A stretch of DNA of 25,757 nt from the NCBI GenBank assembly GCA_023436715.1, contig JAEZIJ010000090.1, forward strand, positions 1 through 25,757, written 5' to 3'. Position 1 is the stretch's first letter. Each line of letters starts with the position of its first letter. This stretch comes from Acidobacteriota bacterium (GTDB lineage Bacteria; Acidobacteriota; Terriglobia; Bryobacterales; Bryobacteraceae). Positions 8,343 to 15,806 of the stretch are shown here, piece by piece. The notes under the pieces were generated by a model that was not told the origin of the DNA, searched no databases, and saw only the letters and a program-made list of their open reading frames with translations. The position numbers and the translations under genes are program-made.

Positions 8343-8371
8343 ATTCTCATATTCTCACGTTGGCACGGCTG

Positions 8372-8400
8372 TTGACTTCGCACGAAATCCGGACTACGAT
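8372..8400 (+). promoter_or_regulatory. Sigma-70-type promoter for the small secreted protein at 8420
   Basis: TTGACT (8372-8377) and TACGAT (8395-8400) are separated by exactly 17 bases. Transcription would begin near 8407, giving a leader of about 13 bases with GGGA before ATG 8420. This also argues against the in-frame ATG at 8399, which lies in the -10 box. Confidence 0.6.
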
Positions 8401-8419
8401 GCTGACGGGAACGACTGGG

Positions 8420-8773
8420 ATGACTCGAATTCTCGTGCTGCTGTTGACCCTGGTTTTCGTTGCGGGTGGCGTGTTTGCGGTTGCTGCCGCCAACCCGGTT
8501 GTCGGCGTCTGGCAGATCGTCTCATCCGGCGCCGAAGACACGAACTGGACGCTTACGGTCAGGGAAGAGCGTGGAAAACTGACGGGTACGCTGGCCGGGG
8601 GCGTGGGCGAGTTTGGGCTGGTCGATCCGAAGGTCGAAGGCGACAGATTCACCTTTAAAGTCAATGTGAACGAGAACACGTACGTCGTCGAGACGAAGAT
8701 CTCCGGGAACAGGCTTGCCGGCACCTACAAGGGGCCGGACACGAGCGGTTCGGTTAAGGGCACAAGGCAGTAA
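8420..8773 (+). CDS. Small secreted beta-rich protein
   Basis: The protein is 117 residues from ATG 8420, chosen because the promoter -10 box covers the earlier ATG and because this start places a clean Sec signal peptide first (MTRILVLLLTLVFVAGGVFA). The mature part is all beta: 'VGVWQIVSS', 'WTLTVREERGKLTGTLAGG' (cited in part), then repeated strands 'EGDRFTFKVNVN' and 'ISGNRLAGTYKGPDTSGSVKG'. The pattern 'G-x-W...L-T-G-T...G-D-x-F-x-F...G-N-x-L-A-G-T' is a lipocalin-like calyx motif common in exported acidobacterial and planctomycete proteins. No enzymatic residue is recognisable and the function is unknown. It is divergent from typA. Confidence 0.75.
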   Translation: MTRILVLLLTLVFVAGGVFAVAAANPVVGVWQIVSSGAEDTNWTLTVREERGKLTGTLAGGVGEFGLVDPKVEGDRFTFKVNVNENTYVVETKISGNRLAGTYKGPDTSGSVKGTRQ

Positions 8774-8790
8774 CGCTCAACAAAGAACAT

Positions 8791-8820
8791 TTGAATTCAA
8801 GAGTGTTGCTGCGCTATGGT
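8791..8820 (+). promoter_or_regulatory. Candidate promoter of hppA
   Basis: TTGAAT (8791-8796) and TATGGT (8815-8820) are 18 bases apart, each matching 4 of 6 consensus bases. The start would be near 8827, leaving a leader of about 115 bases whose last part (GGAG...CTCC, then the GGAGG ribosome site) could fold on itself. Confidence 0.35.
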
Positions 8821-8943
8821 AGTGTATTCGCTTGGGAGATTGGAGCGGGGTGTTCTTACCGCACATTCCAGATCCTGATATCCTATTGAGGTGATGGCTC
8901 TCTTTTCGGAGGGCCGGCTCCCCAGAGTTCCGGAGGTTTCTTG

Positions 8944-11130
8944 ATGCAAGCTCTTACATCTGTATTTGCGCTATGGCTCCAGGCCGGCGCTCCTGACGAG
9001 GACGGGTCGGGTTATCTGCACCTGGTACTCGCCATCAGCGTCATATCGCTGGCCATTGCGTTCCTGTTCGCCCGCTGGGTTGTCGCCAAGGACACCGGCA
9101 CCGCCGACATGCGGCGAATCTCGGACGCGATCCGCCAGGGAGCGGAAGCATTTCTCCATCGCCAGAACACCACGATCATCACGCTCGCCGTGGCGTTGGC
9201 GGTTATCATCTACCTTGGGTACACGTTCGGCAGAGGCGACCATACGCTTGCCGTCCGAATGACCATCTCGTTCGTGGTGGGCGCCCTGTGTTCCCTCGCG
9301 GCCGGCTTCTGCGGTATGTGGGTCTCCATTCGGAGCAACATCCGCGTGGCTTCGGCTGCCCGCCGGAACCTGAATGAAGCCCTCCAGGTCGCCCTTCGCG
9401 GCGGCGCGGTCACCGGCCTTAGCGTCGTTTCGCTTTCGCTGCTCGGCGTCGGCGGCCTGTTCTGGATCTTCGACGGCATGGCCCAGCCCAAGCTAGTTCC
9501 GTTCCAGATCGTGGCGTTCGGATTTGGAGCCAGCTTCGTCGCGCTGTTCGCCCAGTTGGGCGGCGGCATTTACACGAAGGCGGCCGATGTCGGCGCCGAC
9601 CTGGTCGGTAAAGTGGAAGCAGGTATCCCCGAAGACGATCCCCGCAACCCCGCCGTGATCGCGGACCTGGTGGGCGACAACGTCGGCGACTGCGCCGGCC
9701 GTGGCGCCGACCTGTTCGAATCCACCGCGGCCGAAAACATCGGCGCGATGATTCTCGGCGTCGCTCTCTACCCGATCTTCGGGATCAAGGGCGTCATGTT
9801 CCCGCTGGTTGCCCGCGCCTTCGGTTTGATCGCATCCATCGTCGGCGTGCTGATTGTTCGCGTAAAGGGCGACGAGGACCCGATGAAGTCCCTCAACCGC
9901 GGCTATTACGTGACCACAATCCTCGCAATGGCCGGTTTCTACACGGCGGTGCATTACCTGCTTCAGGGCAACCTGATGTTGTTCTCCGCCGGCGTAATCG
10001 GGATCATCACTGCCTTCCTGTTCGTCTACATCACCCAGTACTACACCGAGTACAAGTACCGGCCAGTGCTCTCGATCGCTGAAAGCGCCAAGACCGGTCC
10101 GGCAACCGTCATCATCACGGGCCTCTCGGTCGGTATGGAATGCGTTGCGATGCCGGTGCTGGTGATCGCGGCCGCGATTCTGGGTTCCTACTACCTGGGC
10201 GTGCACGCCGGCCTGCCGGGTGTGGATTCCATCGCAGCCGGATTCTACGGCACGGCGATCGCCACCATGGGAATGCTCTCCACCGCCGCCTACATTCTGG
10301 CGATGGATACCTTCGGGCCGATCACGGACAACGCGGGCGGCATCATCGAGATGTCGCAGCAGTCTGAGGAAATTCGCAGGCGCACGGACCGCCTCGATGC
10401 GGTCGGCAATACCACCAAGGCCCTCACCAAGGGCTATGCGATCGGCAGCGCCGCCCTGGCCGCGTTCCTGCTGTTCACTGCTTACATCGACGCTGTGAAG
10501 GAAGAGTTGCACCGCGTTGGCAAGCAGATTACCGAGTTCACCATCGATATCGGCAGCGTGCCGATCTTCACGGCCGCGCTGCTCGGTGCGATGCTTGTGT
10601 TCCTGTTTAGCGCGCTGGCCATCCGGGCAGTCGGCAAGGCGGCACAGACGGTTATCGAGGAAGTGCGCCGGCAGTTCAGGGCGAACCCGGGAATCATGCA
10701 GGGCACCTCGGATCCCGACTACGGCACCTGCGTGGACATCGTGACCCGCGGCGCTCTGAAGGCGATGGTGCTGCCCGGCGTTCTGCCAGTGATAGGGCCG
10801 GTTGCACTCGGCCTGATCTTCCGGAGCTTCGGCGTTACCGCGCAGGGTCTTCCGATCGGTGCGGCGGCCGTAGCGGCGTTCCTGATGGTCTCGACGATCG
10901 CCGGCATCCTGATGGCGCTGTTCATGAACAACGGCGGCGGCGCGTGGGACAACGCCAAGAAGTACATCGAGACCGGCGCCTTCGGCGGCAAGGGTTCAGA
11001 TGTTCACAAGGCGACCGTCGTCGGCGACACCGTCGGCGATCCTTTCAAGGATACGGCCGGCCCGTCGCTGCACGTGCTGATCAAACTCCTCAGCACGATT
11101 ACTCTTGTGGCGGCGCCCCTGTTCATCTAA
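8944..11130 (+). CDS. hppA: Membrane-bound proton-translocating pyrophosphatase (K+-independent type)
   Basis: The protein is 728 residues from ATG 8944; GGAGG at 8932-8936 is 7 bases upstream, better than for the TTG at 8941. It has about 16 membrane helices. The substrate site D-x7-K-x-E starts at Asp215 (DVGADLVGKVE). It is followed by 'DPRNPAVIAD-LVGDNVGDCAGRGADLFES' (a continuous block, split here) and a C-terminal 'GDTVGDPFKDTAGPSLHVLIK'. It couples hydrolysis of pyrophosphate to H+ pumping across the inner membrane. The K+-site sequence is GNTTKALTKG with Lys492 and Thr495; in this family Lys at that site marks K+-independent enzymes. A Leu replaces the Asn usual in 'IADNVGDNVGD'. An intrinsic terminator follows at 11155-11196. 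Confidence 0.97.
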   Translation: MQALTSVFALWLQAGAPDEDGSGYLHLVLAISVISLAIAFLFARWVVAKDTGTADMRRISDAIRQGAEAFLHRQNTTIITLAVALAVIIYLGYTFGRGDHTLAVRMTISFVVGALCSLAAGFCGMWVSIRSNIRVASAARRNLNEALQVALRGGAVTGLSVVSLSLLGVGGLFWIFDGMAQPKLVPFQIVAFGFGASFVALFAQLGGGIYTKAADVGADLVGKVEAGIPEDDPRNPAVIADLVGDNVGDCAGRGADLFESTAAENIGAMILGVALYPIFGIKGVMFPLVARAFGLIASIVGVLIVRVKGDEDPMKSLNRGYYVTTILAMAGFYTAVHYLLQGNLMLFSAGVIGIITAFLFVYITQYYTEYKYRPVLSIAESAKTGPATVIITGLSVGMECVAMPVLVIAAAILGSYYLGVHAGLPGVDSIAAGFYGTAIATMGMLSTAAYILAMDTFGPITDNAGGIIEMSQQSEEIRRRTDRLDAVGNTTKALTKGYAIGSAALAAFLLFTAYIDAVKEELHRVGKQITEFTIDIGSVPIFTAALLGAMLVFLFSALAIRAVGKAAQTVIEEVRRQFRANPGIMQGTSDPDYGTCVDIVTRGALKAMVLPGVLPVIGPVALGLIFRSFGVTAQGLPIGAAAVAAFLMVSTIAGILMALFMNNGGGAWDNAKKYIETGAFGGKGSDVHKATVVGDTVGDPFKDTAGPSLHVLIKLLSTITLVAAPLFI

Positions 11131-11154
11131 AATTGGTGCTCGTGAATTGAGCGA

Positions 11155-11196
11155 GTGGCCCGTGGATCTCCCGATTCACGGGCCACAGCTTTTTTT
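11155..11196 (+). terminator. Intrinsic terminator after hppA
   Basis: GTGGCCCGTG (11155-11164) and CACGGGCCAC (11177-11186) form a perfect 10-bp stem with a 12-base loop, followed by AGC and seven T residues (11190-11196). The T-run ends directly before the rhaM ribosome site. Confidence 0.9.
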
Positions 11197-11205
11197 GGAG
11201 GCCAG

Positions 11206-11526
11206 ATGGAACGGGTGTGCTTTCTGCTTCAGGTGAAAAAGGACCGGCTCGAAGAGTACAAGGAGCGGCACAAGGCGGTGTGGCCGGAGATGCTGCGGGC
11301 GCTTTGCGAAACCGGCTGGCACAACTACTCGTTGTTCCTGCGCGACGATGGCCTGCTGGTGGGCTACCTGGAGACTCCCGACCTCGCCAAGGCGGTGGCG
11401 GGGATGGCTGAGCGCGAGGTGAACGCCCGGTGGCAGAGCCAGATGGGCCCGTTCTTTGAAAATCTCGGAGACCGCCGGCCGGACGAGGGATTCCTTCGGC
11501 TGGAAGAAGTTTTCCACCTGGATTGA
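11206..11526 (+). CDS. rhaM: L-rhamnose mutarotase
   Basis: The protein is 106 residues from ATG 11206; GGAGG at 11197-11201 is 4 bases upstream. Earlier in-frame codons lie inside the terminator hairpin and are rejected. It opens 'MERVCFLLQVKKDRLEEYKE' and continues RHKAVWPEM, with His22 at the position of the catalytic His of E. coli RhaM. 'WHNYSLFLRDDGLLVGYLE' and 'NARWQSQMGPFFE' complete the family pattern. The enzyme interconverts alpha and beta L-rhamnose in the cytoplasm. No other rhamnose gene is visible nearby. The gene sits directly behind a strong terminator with no room for a separate promoter after it, so expression may depend on readthrough or on a promoter inside the terminator region. 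Confidence 0.92.
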   Translation: MERVCFLLQVKKDRLEEYKERHKAVWPEMLRALCETGWHNYSLFLRDDGLLVGYLETPDLAKAVAGMAEREVNARWQSQMGPFFENLGDRRPDEGFLRLEEVFHLD

Positions 11527-11648
11527 GCGGTCGGGGGCGTCCACGCCCGGCCCTGGAGTTTGTACATCACGAACCAGCGACGCATAGCGTCGCCGAACCC
11601 CGATTTTCCCGCAACGCTCCCGGCCCGTGCCCCGTCCGAATTCAGTGC

Positions 11649-11654
11649 GATAAT
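11649..11654 (+). promoter_or_regulatory. Candidate -10 element (GATAAT) before the beta-barrel gene
   Basis: GATAAT followed by C lies 13 bases before ATG 11668. The same hexamer context occurs before other genes here (17692 and, on the minus strand, 21411). No clear -35 is seen. Confidence 0.3.
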
Positions 11655-11667
11655 CGAGAGTCTGCCT

Positions 11668-12345
11668 ATGAAGAAGCTGTACTGCATTGCAATTCTTGGC
11701 GTCCTGATCCACGGCGGCGCGTTCGCGCAACAACCCGCCGAGAAGAAACAGACGTTTGAGTTTTCTCTAATCGGGGGCTACCCAAAGTGGGGGGGCGCGT
11801 TGCTGGGTTCCATCAACGAGAGCGACCCGAAAGACAACGACACGAAGCTGAAGTGCGAGTACTCCTACGGCGCCCGCCTGACGATCAACACTCCCGGCTA
11901 TTACGGGCACGAGCTCGCATACACGCAGCAGCGGGCGACGTTCCAGACCCAATATCGAACTACCGTGAACGACGTGGCCGTCTCCAAGCAACTGGAAGAC
12001 AGAATCTCCATCCAACAGGCCTCGTACAACTTCCTGATCTACTTCATGCCAAACGGCGAGTTCTTTCGGCCGTTCGTCACTGCCGGCTTGCAGGCGTACC
12101 AATTCGGGGCGCCGCGTTTTGCGGAGTGGCCGGGCGGCGGGTCGAGGAACTACGGCGCGAACTGGGGCGGCGGAGTCAAGCTGAAGCTGGGCCGTGCGCT
12201 CGTGCGGTTCGACTTCCGCGACTACATCGGGGGGAAGCCGTACAAGCTCATGTTTCAGGAGCCCACGGCCCTGCAGACCAAGGACAATTCCGGCGGTTCG
12301 ATCCATTTGCGGGAAGCGTCCGTCGGCCTCGGATTCACGTTCTGA
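11668..12345 (+). CDS. Putative outer-membrane beta-barrel protein
   Basis: The protein is 225 residues from ATG 11668, chosen because it begins a clean signal peptide (MKKLYCIAILGVLIHGGAFA-QQ). The mature chain is a series of amphipathic strands with many Tyr/Phe/Gly ('LIGGYPKWGG', 'FLIYFMPNGEFFRPFVTAGL', 'YGANWGGGVKLKL', 'LVRFDFRDYIGGKPY') and ends 'ASVGLGFTF'. A terminal Phe in a strand is the usual BAM-recognition feature of outer-membrane barrels. The length fits an 8-10 strand barrel of the OmpA/OmpW size class. The ligand or role is unknown. It converges with the Spy-like gene, 6 bases apart. Confidence 0.75.
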   Translation: MKKLYCIAILGVLIHGGAFAQQPAEKKQTFEFSLIGGYPKWGGALLGSINESDPKDNDTKLKCEYSYGARLTINTPGYYGHELAYTQQRATFQTQYRTTVNDVAVSKQLEDRISIQQASYNFLIYFMPNGEFFRPFVTAGLQAYQFGAPRFAEWPGGGSRNYGANWGGGVKLKLGRALVRFDFRDYIGGKPYKLMFQEPTALQTKDNSGGSIHLREASVGLGFTF

Positions 12346-12351
12346 CGACGG

Positions 12352-12831
12352 CTATTCCGGGGGGCAGCCTTCGCCTCCGAAGTGGCGACGGTGGCCCATC
12401 ATGTGGCCCATCATCAGGTTGTGCAGCGCAACCGCCCTTTGTCTCTGCTGCGGGTTGAGCATCGTGTAGAACTGCTCCATCGCATTGGCCCTGATCACTG
12501 CCAGTTGGGCGACCAGGTTCCCCTGGGCTGTGGCGAACTGCTGGATCTGCTGGTTGAACTGCGCCGTGTTGCCGGATTCGATCAACCGATTGATCTGCTG
12601 GCGGTTTTGCTTCAACTGCTGAACTAAGGGTCTTGCCGTGGTCATGGCCCGCTGCATGATGACTTGCGCCTGGTTCTGCTGGTCTGGAGTAAGTTCGAGT
12701 ACCTGGCCAAGCTGTTGGAGCCGGTACGCGTGACGTGGCGGCGGCTGCGCCGCCGGCGGAGCCGTCTGAGCGAGCATCGTTCCGGCCATCAGAACTGCGA
12801 CAGCCGCGGAACGGGTAAAAATTCCCCTCAT
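12352..12831 (-). CDS. Spy/CpxP-like LTXXQ-motif periplasmic protein
   Basis: The protein is 159 residues from ATG 12831; AGGAGG lies 7 bases upstream on this strand, so the much longer upstream extension of the frame is not used. It has a signal peptide (MRGIFTRSAAVAVLMAGTML-AQ). The mature part is helical and Gln-rich, with the motif 'LELTPDQQNQAQ' and a second related motif 'MLNPQQRQRAVAL', the two LTXXQ repeats of the Spy/CpxP fold. The tail is Met/His-rich ('HNLMMGHMMGHRRHFGG'), which could bind metal. Spy proteins are ATP-independent periplasmic chaperones induced by envelope stress. No CpxAR-type regulator is nearby. Confidence 0.8.
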   Translation of the reverse strand: MRGIFTRSAAVAVLMAGTMLAQTAPPAAQPPPRHAYRLQQLGQVLELTPDQQNQAQVIMQRAMTTARPLVQQLKQNRQQINRLIESGNTAQFNQQIQQFATAQGNLVAQLAVIRANAMEQFYTMLNPQQRQRAVALHNLMMGHMMGHRRHFGGEGCPPE

Positions 12832-12897
12832 TCCATCCCCTCCTGTTATCTGAGACGGCGCGCGGTTCGCCCGCGATTCACCGGGGGACCTCGAAGC

Positions 12898-12903
12898 TAT
12901 AAT
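12898..12903 (+). promoter_or_regulatory. Consensus -10 box (TATAAT) abutting a GTG start
   Basis: TATAAT ends 6 bases before GTG 12910, so the expected transcription start coincides with the start codon. No strong -35 is visible. This suggests a leaderless mRNA for the lipoprotein-flavoprotein-hemL operon. Confidence 0.5.
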
Positions 12904-12909
12904 CGGAGT

Positions 12910-13320
12910 GTGAGATTTAGCCATTTTTGTACTCTCGGGGCAGCGATCCTGCTCGCGGCCTGCGGCCGCGGCGTTCAGAATGAGGCGGCGGTAAGACAGG
13001 GCGTGATCGATTACCTGTCGTCCAAAGTCGACATGAACATGTCGCAGTTGCAGGTGGATGTCAGCTCGGTGTCTTTCCGGCAGGACGAGGCCGACGCAAC
13101 GGTCTCGATCCGCCCGAAAGGCGGCGCGGCGGACCAGGGAATGCAGATGCGGTACACCCTGGAACGTAAGGGCAACCGCTGGGTGGTGAAGGGCAAAGGC
13201 GCCGGGGCGCATACGCAGATGCCCGGTCCGGCCCAGGGCATGGGACAACCGGCGTCGCCGGGCGGGCAACCGGGGCATCCGCCAATGAGCTCCAGCCCGG
13301 ATCCTCAGACCAAGAAATGA
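12910..13320 (+). CDS. Small putative lipoprotein
   Basis: The protein is 136 residues from GTG 12910. The reading frame is open further upstream, but those codons run into the divergent Spy-like gene's leader, and the signal peptide begins here: VRFSHFCTLGAAILLAAC has a lipobox LLAAC, so the mature N-terminus would be a lipid-modified Cys. The mature part has a short alpha/beta domain ('VIDYLSSKVDMNMSQLQVDV', 'VSSVSFRQDEADATVSI', 'MRYTLERKGNRWVVKG') and a Pro/Gly/Met-rich tail. The fold resembles small export-associated NTF2-like or cystatin-like domains, but I do not recognise a family. Its stop overlaps the next start (ATGA), so it is translationally coupled to the flavoprotein. Confidence 0.7.
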   Translation: MRFSHFCTLGAAILLAACGRGVQNEAAVRQGVIDYLSSKVDMNMSQLQVDVSSVSFRQDEADATVSIRPKGGAADQGMQMRYTLERKGNRWVVKGKGAGAHTQMPGPAQGMGQPASPGGQPGHPPMSSSPDPQTKK

Positions 13321-14501
13321 AACGCGTGGCGGTGTTGGGCGGCGGTCCCGCCGGAGCTTTCGCTGCCGAACGTCTGGCCTCAGCCGGCCTGGAGACTGTC
13401 GTTCTCGATGAGAAGCTGGCCTGGGAGAAGCCGTGCGGCGGCGGGTTGACGTTCAAGGCGTACGACCGCTACCCCTTCCTCCTGCACAACGACACTCCCA
13501 AGCGCTTTGTTACCGATACGATGCTGGCCGCTACCGGCGCAGGCTCCGCCAGGCTTTCCCTCAGGCAGCCCCTGGTCATCTACTCGCGCCTGGATCTTAA
13601 CCGAATGCTGCTCGACCGTGCCGGCCGCGCCGGCGCACGCGTCGAGAAAACCCGCGTTCTCGAGATGACCCGTAACGGCGGCAACTGGAAGGTGCGGACG
13701 GCCGGAGGGGTGCTCGAAGCCGATTTCTGCATTGTGGCCACGGGCGCCCGCAATTCGCTGAAGAACGTCGGCACGCGCCTGACACCCGCGGACACGATGT
13801 GCGCGCTCGGATACTACGTGCCGGGTGAACAGGGGCACATAGACATTCAGTTCCTGCCGCAACTGGAAGGCTACATCTGGGTTTTCCCGCGCTGCGGCCA
13901 CCTCTCGGTTGGGATTTGCGGCAAGGGCGTCCCGGCGCAGGAATTGCGGTCCCGGCTGGAGCGGTACATGGAGGAGCGGCAGATTTCCGCCAAGGATGCA
14001 CGGTTCTACAGCCACCTGCTTCCGTCGCTGGGCGCGACCGGATGGCGCGATAACCGTGTTTCGGGCCAGGGCTGGCTTGCCGTCGGCGACGCAGCCGGCC
14101 TGGTGGACCCGATCACGGGCGAAGGCATCTACTACGCTATTCGCTCGGGCGACCTGGCGAGCCAGGTCGTACTCTCCGACGCGCATTCCCCGGCCGAGAA
14201 GCACCGCGCCTACCGCTCCCTGCTCGTCCGGGACTTTGCGGGCGACCTCGCGATCGGCGCCGCCATGGCCCGGCGTGTGTTCCTGGGAAGATTCCTGTTT
14301 CGGTCCGCGCCGCAGCGTATGGTCGAGTTCATGCGACGCAGCCCGCGATTTCACGATCTGATGCAGGATCTGTTCGCCGGCACGCAATCCTACATCGGCC
14401 TCAAGCAGAGGCTTCTCCGGAACCTGCACGGAACTTTTCTCGATATCTTTATGAACCTCGTTTTCAGTCACCCCGAAGTGGCGGAAGGAAACCAGATATG
14501 A
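13317..14501 (+). CDS. Geranylgeranyl-reductase-family FAD-dependent oxidoreductase
   Basis: The 394-residue protein has an N-terminal Rossmann FAD site, 'VAVLGGGPAGAFAAERLAS' (4-22), the family signature 'KPCGGGLTFKAY' near residue 40, and the second FAD motif 'GWLAVGDAAGLVDPITGEGI' with Asp258. This is the GGR/digeranylgeranylglycerophospholipid-reductase superfamily, which reduces isoprenoid double bonds in chlorophyll, quinone or lipid side chains using FAD and NAD(P)H or ferredoxin. The exact substrate here is unknown. It overlaps the upstream lipoprotein gene by four bases (ATGA) and the downstream hemL gene by four bases (ATGA). This tight coupling with a tetrapyrrole gene is suggestive but not proof of a shared pathway. 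Confidence 0.88.
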   Translation: MKRVAVLGGGPAGAFAAERLASAGLETVVLDEKLAWEKPCGGGLTFKAYDRYPFLLHNDTPKRFVTDTMLAATGAGSARLSLRQPLVIYSRLDLNRMLLDRAGRAGARVEKTRVLEMTRNGGNWKVRTAGGVLEADFCIVATGARNSLKNVGTRLTPADTMCALGYYVPGEQGHIDIQFLPQLEGYIWVFPRCGHLSVGICGKGVPAQELRSRLERYMEERQISAKDARFYSHLLPSLGATGWRDNRVSGQGWLAVGDAAGLVDPITGEGIYYAIRSGDLASQVVLSDAHSPAEKHRAYRSLLVRDFAGDLAIGAAMARRVFLGRFLFRSAPQRMVEFMRRSPRFHDLMQDLFAGTQSYIGLKQRLLRNLHGTFLDIFMNLVFSHPEVAEGNQI

Positions 14502-15757
14502 CCCGGTCTGAAGCTCTGTTCGAGCGCGCACGGAAATCTATTCCGGGCGGCGTAAACTCTCCTGTGCGGGCGTTCCGCGGCGTTGGAGGAACCCCGCCGT
14601 TCATCGTGCGGGGCCAGGGCTCGCACATCTGGGACGCCGACGGAAAGAAGTACGTCGATTACGTTTGCTCGTGGGGGCCGCTGCTGCTCGGGCATCGCGC
14701 GCCGGAAATTCTCGATGCGCTCGAATGCGCACTCGAATCCGGCACCAGCTTCGGGATGCCCACCGAGCGCGAGGTAGACCTCGCCGAGGCGATCTGCGAC
14801 GCCGTTCCGTCCATCGAAATGGTCCGGCTCGTGAACTCGGGCACCGAAGCGACGATGAGCGCTCTGCGTCTTGCACGCGCCGCCACCGGCCGCGACCTCG
14901 CGGTGAAATTCGAGGGTTGCTATCACGGGCACGTGGACTCGCTGCTGGTTAAGGCCGGCTCCGGCGTCGCCACGCTCGGCATCCCGGACACCGCCGGTGT
15001 TCCCAAGGCCTTCGCCGATACCACGATCGCGCTGCCGTTCAACAACGTTGAAGCGCTCCGGGAGTGCTTCGAGTCCTATGGCGACAAGATCGCGGCGGTT
15101 ATCGTGGAGCCGGTGGTAGGCAACATGGGTTGCGTGCCGCCCGCGCCGGGGTTCCTGCAATCACTGCGGGACGCCACGGCGCGTTATGGCGCGCTCCTGA
15201 TCTTCGATGAGGTAATGACCGGCTTCCGCGTGGCGTTCGGCGGGGCACAGCAGCTTTACGGCATCCGGCCGGACCTGACGACGCTCGGGAAGGTGATCGG
15301 GGGAGGGCTGCCGGTCGGCGCCTACGGCGGGCGGCGCGAACTGATGTCCATGGTGGCTCCGGCCGGGCCGGTCTACCAGGCGGGCACGCTGTCGGGGAAT
15401 CCGCTGGCGGTAGCCGCGGGCCTCGCTATGCTGCGCCACCTGAAAGCGCATCCCGAAATCTACACGCAACTGGAAGCCCGGACTGCGCGGCTCGCGGCGG
15501 CGGCGCCCGCCGGGATCACCGTGAATCGTGTGGGCTCGATGATTACGTTCTTCTTCAACCCGGCCGCGGTCACCGATTACGACAAGGCGATGCAATCCGA
15601 TCGCGCCCGCTTCGCCGGGTTTCACCGCTGGATGCTGGACCGGGGCTTCTACCTGCCGCCCTCCCAGTTCGAGGCGGCGTTCGTCTCCGCCGCCCACAGT
15701 GACGAGGACATCGAGCAAACAGCCGAAGCCGTGCGCACCTATTGCGGCACGGTATGA
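14498..15757 (+). CDS. hemL: Glutamate-1-semialdehyde 2,1-aminomutase
   Basis: The 419-residue protein is full length for HemL. Visible features are 'SIPGGVNSPVRAFRGVGG', 'YVDYVCSWGPLLLGH', 'RLVNSGTEATMSALRLAR', 'EGCYHGHVDSLLVKAGSG', 'IFDEVMTGFR' and the PLP lysine in 'TTLGKVIGGGLPVGAYGG'. That lysine is Lys265, the same number as in E. coli. The cytoplasmic enzyme converts glutamate-1-semialdehyde to 5-aminolevulinate, the entry step of C5-pathway tetrapyrrole synthesis, so the organism makes haem from glutamyl-tRNA. The start ATG overlaps the upstream flavoprotein stop; a purine-rich GGAAGGAAA lies upstream. A 10-bp hairpin follows at 15778-15801. Confidence 0.97.
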   Translation: MTRSEALFERARKSIPGGVNSPVRAFRGVGGTPPFIVRGQGSHIWDADGKKYVDYVCSWGPLLLGHRAPEILDALECALESGTSFGMPTEREVDLAEAICDAVPSIEMVRLVNSGTEATMSALRLARAATGRDLAVKFEGCYHGHVDSLLVKAGSGVATLGIPDTAGVPKAFADTTIALPFNNVEALRECFESYGDKIAAVIVEPVVGNMGCVPPAPGFLQSLRDATARYGALLIFDEVMTGFRVAFGGAQQLYGIRPDLTTLGKVIGGGLPVGAYGGRRELMSMVAPAGPVYQAGTLSGNPLAVAAGLAMLRHLKAHPEIYTQLEARTARLAAAAPAGITVNRVGSMITFFFNPAAVTDYDKAMQSDRARFAGFHRWMLDRGFYLPPSQFEAAFVSAAHSDEDIEQTAEAVRTYCGTV

Positions 15758-15777
15758 GAGCAAGCGCCAAGCCGCCC

Positions 15778-15801
15778 GCCGCAGGTCCGGAGACCTGCGG
15801 C
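15778..15801. terminator. Hairpin between convergent hemL and a secreted-protein gene
   Basis: GCCGCAGGTC pairs with GACCTGCGGC to give a perfect 10-bp stem with loop CGGA. Only a short TCGGTTT follows on the plus strand and no T-run on the minus strand, so termination is likely but weak. The position between two converging genes fits a shared terminator. Confidence 0.5.
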
Positions 15802-15806
15802 TCGGT

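Noticed and set aside
8341..8356. Tandem ATATTCTC repeat at the typA start, possible slippage switch
   Set aside because: Only two copies, and typA is a housekeeping gene; phase variation is not supported.
11577..11593. GCGACGC-ATA-GCGTCGC hairpin as a rhaM terminator
   Set aside because: The 7-bp stem is perfect but no T-run follows closely, so it is left as an unassigned hairpin.
12832..13278. N-terminal extension of the Spy-like frame
   Set aside because: It runs antisense through the lipoprotein gene; the signal peptide and AGGAGG site mark the start at 12831.
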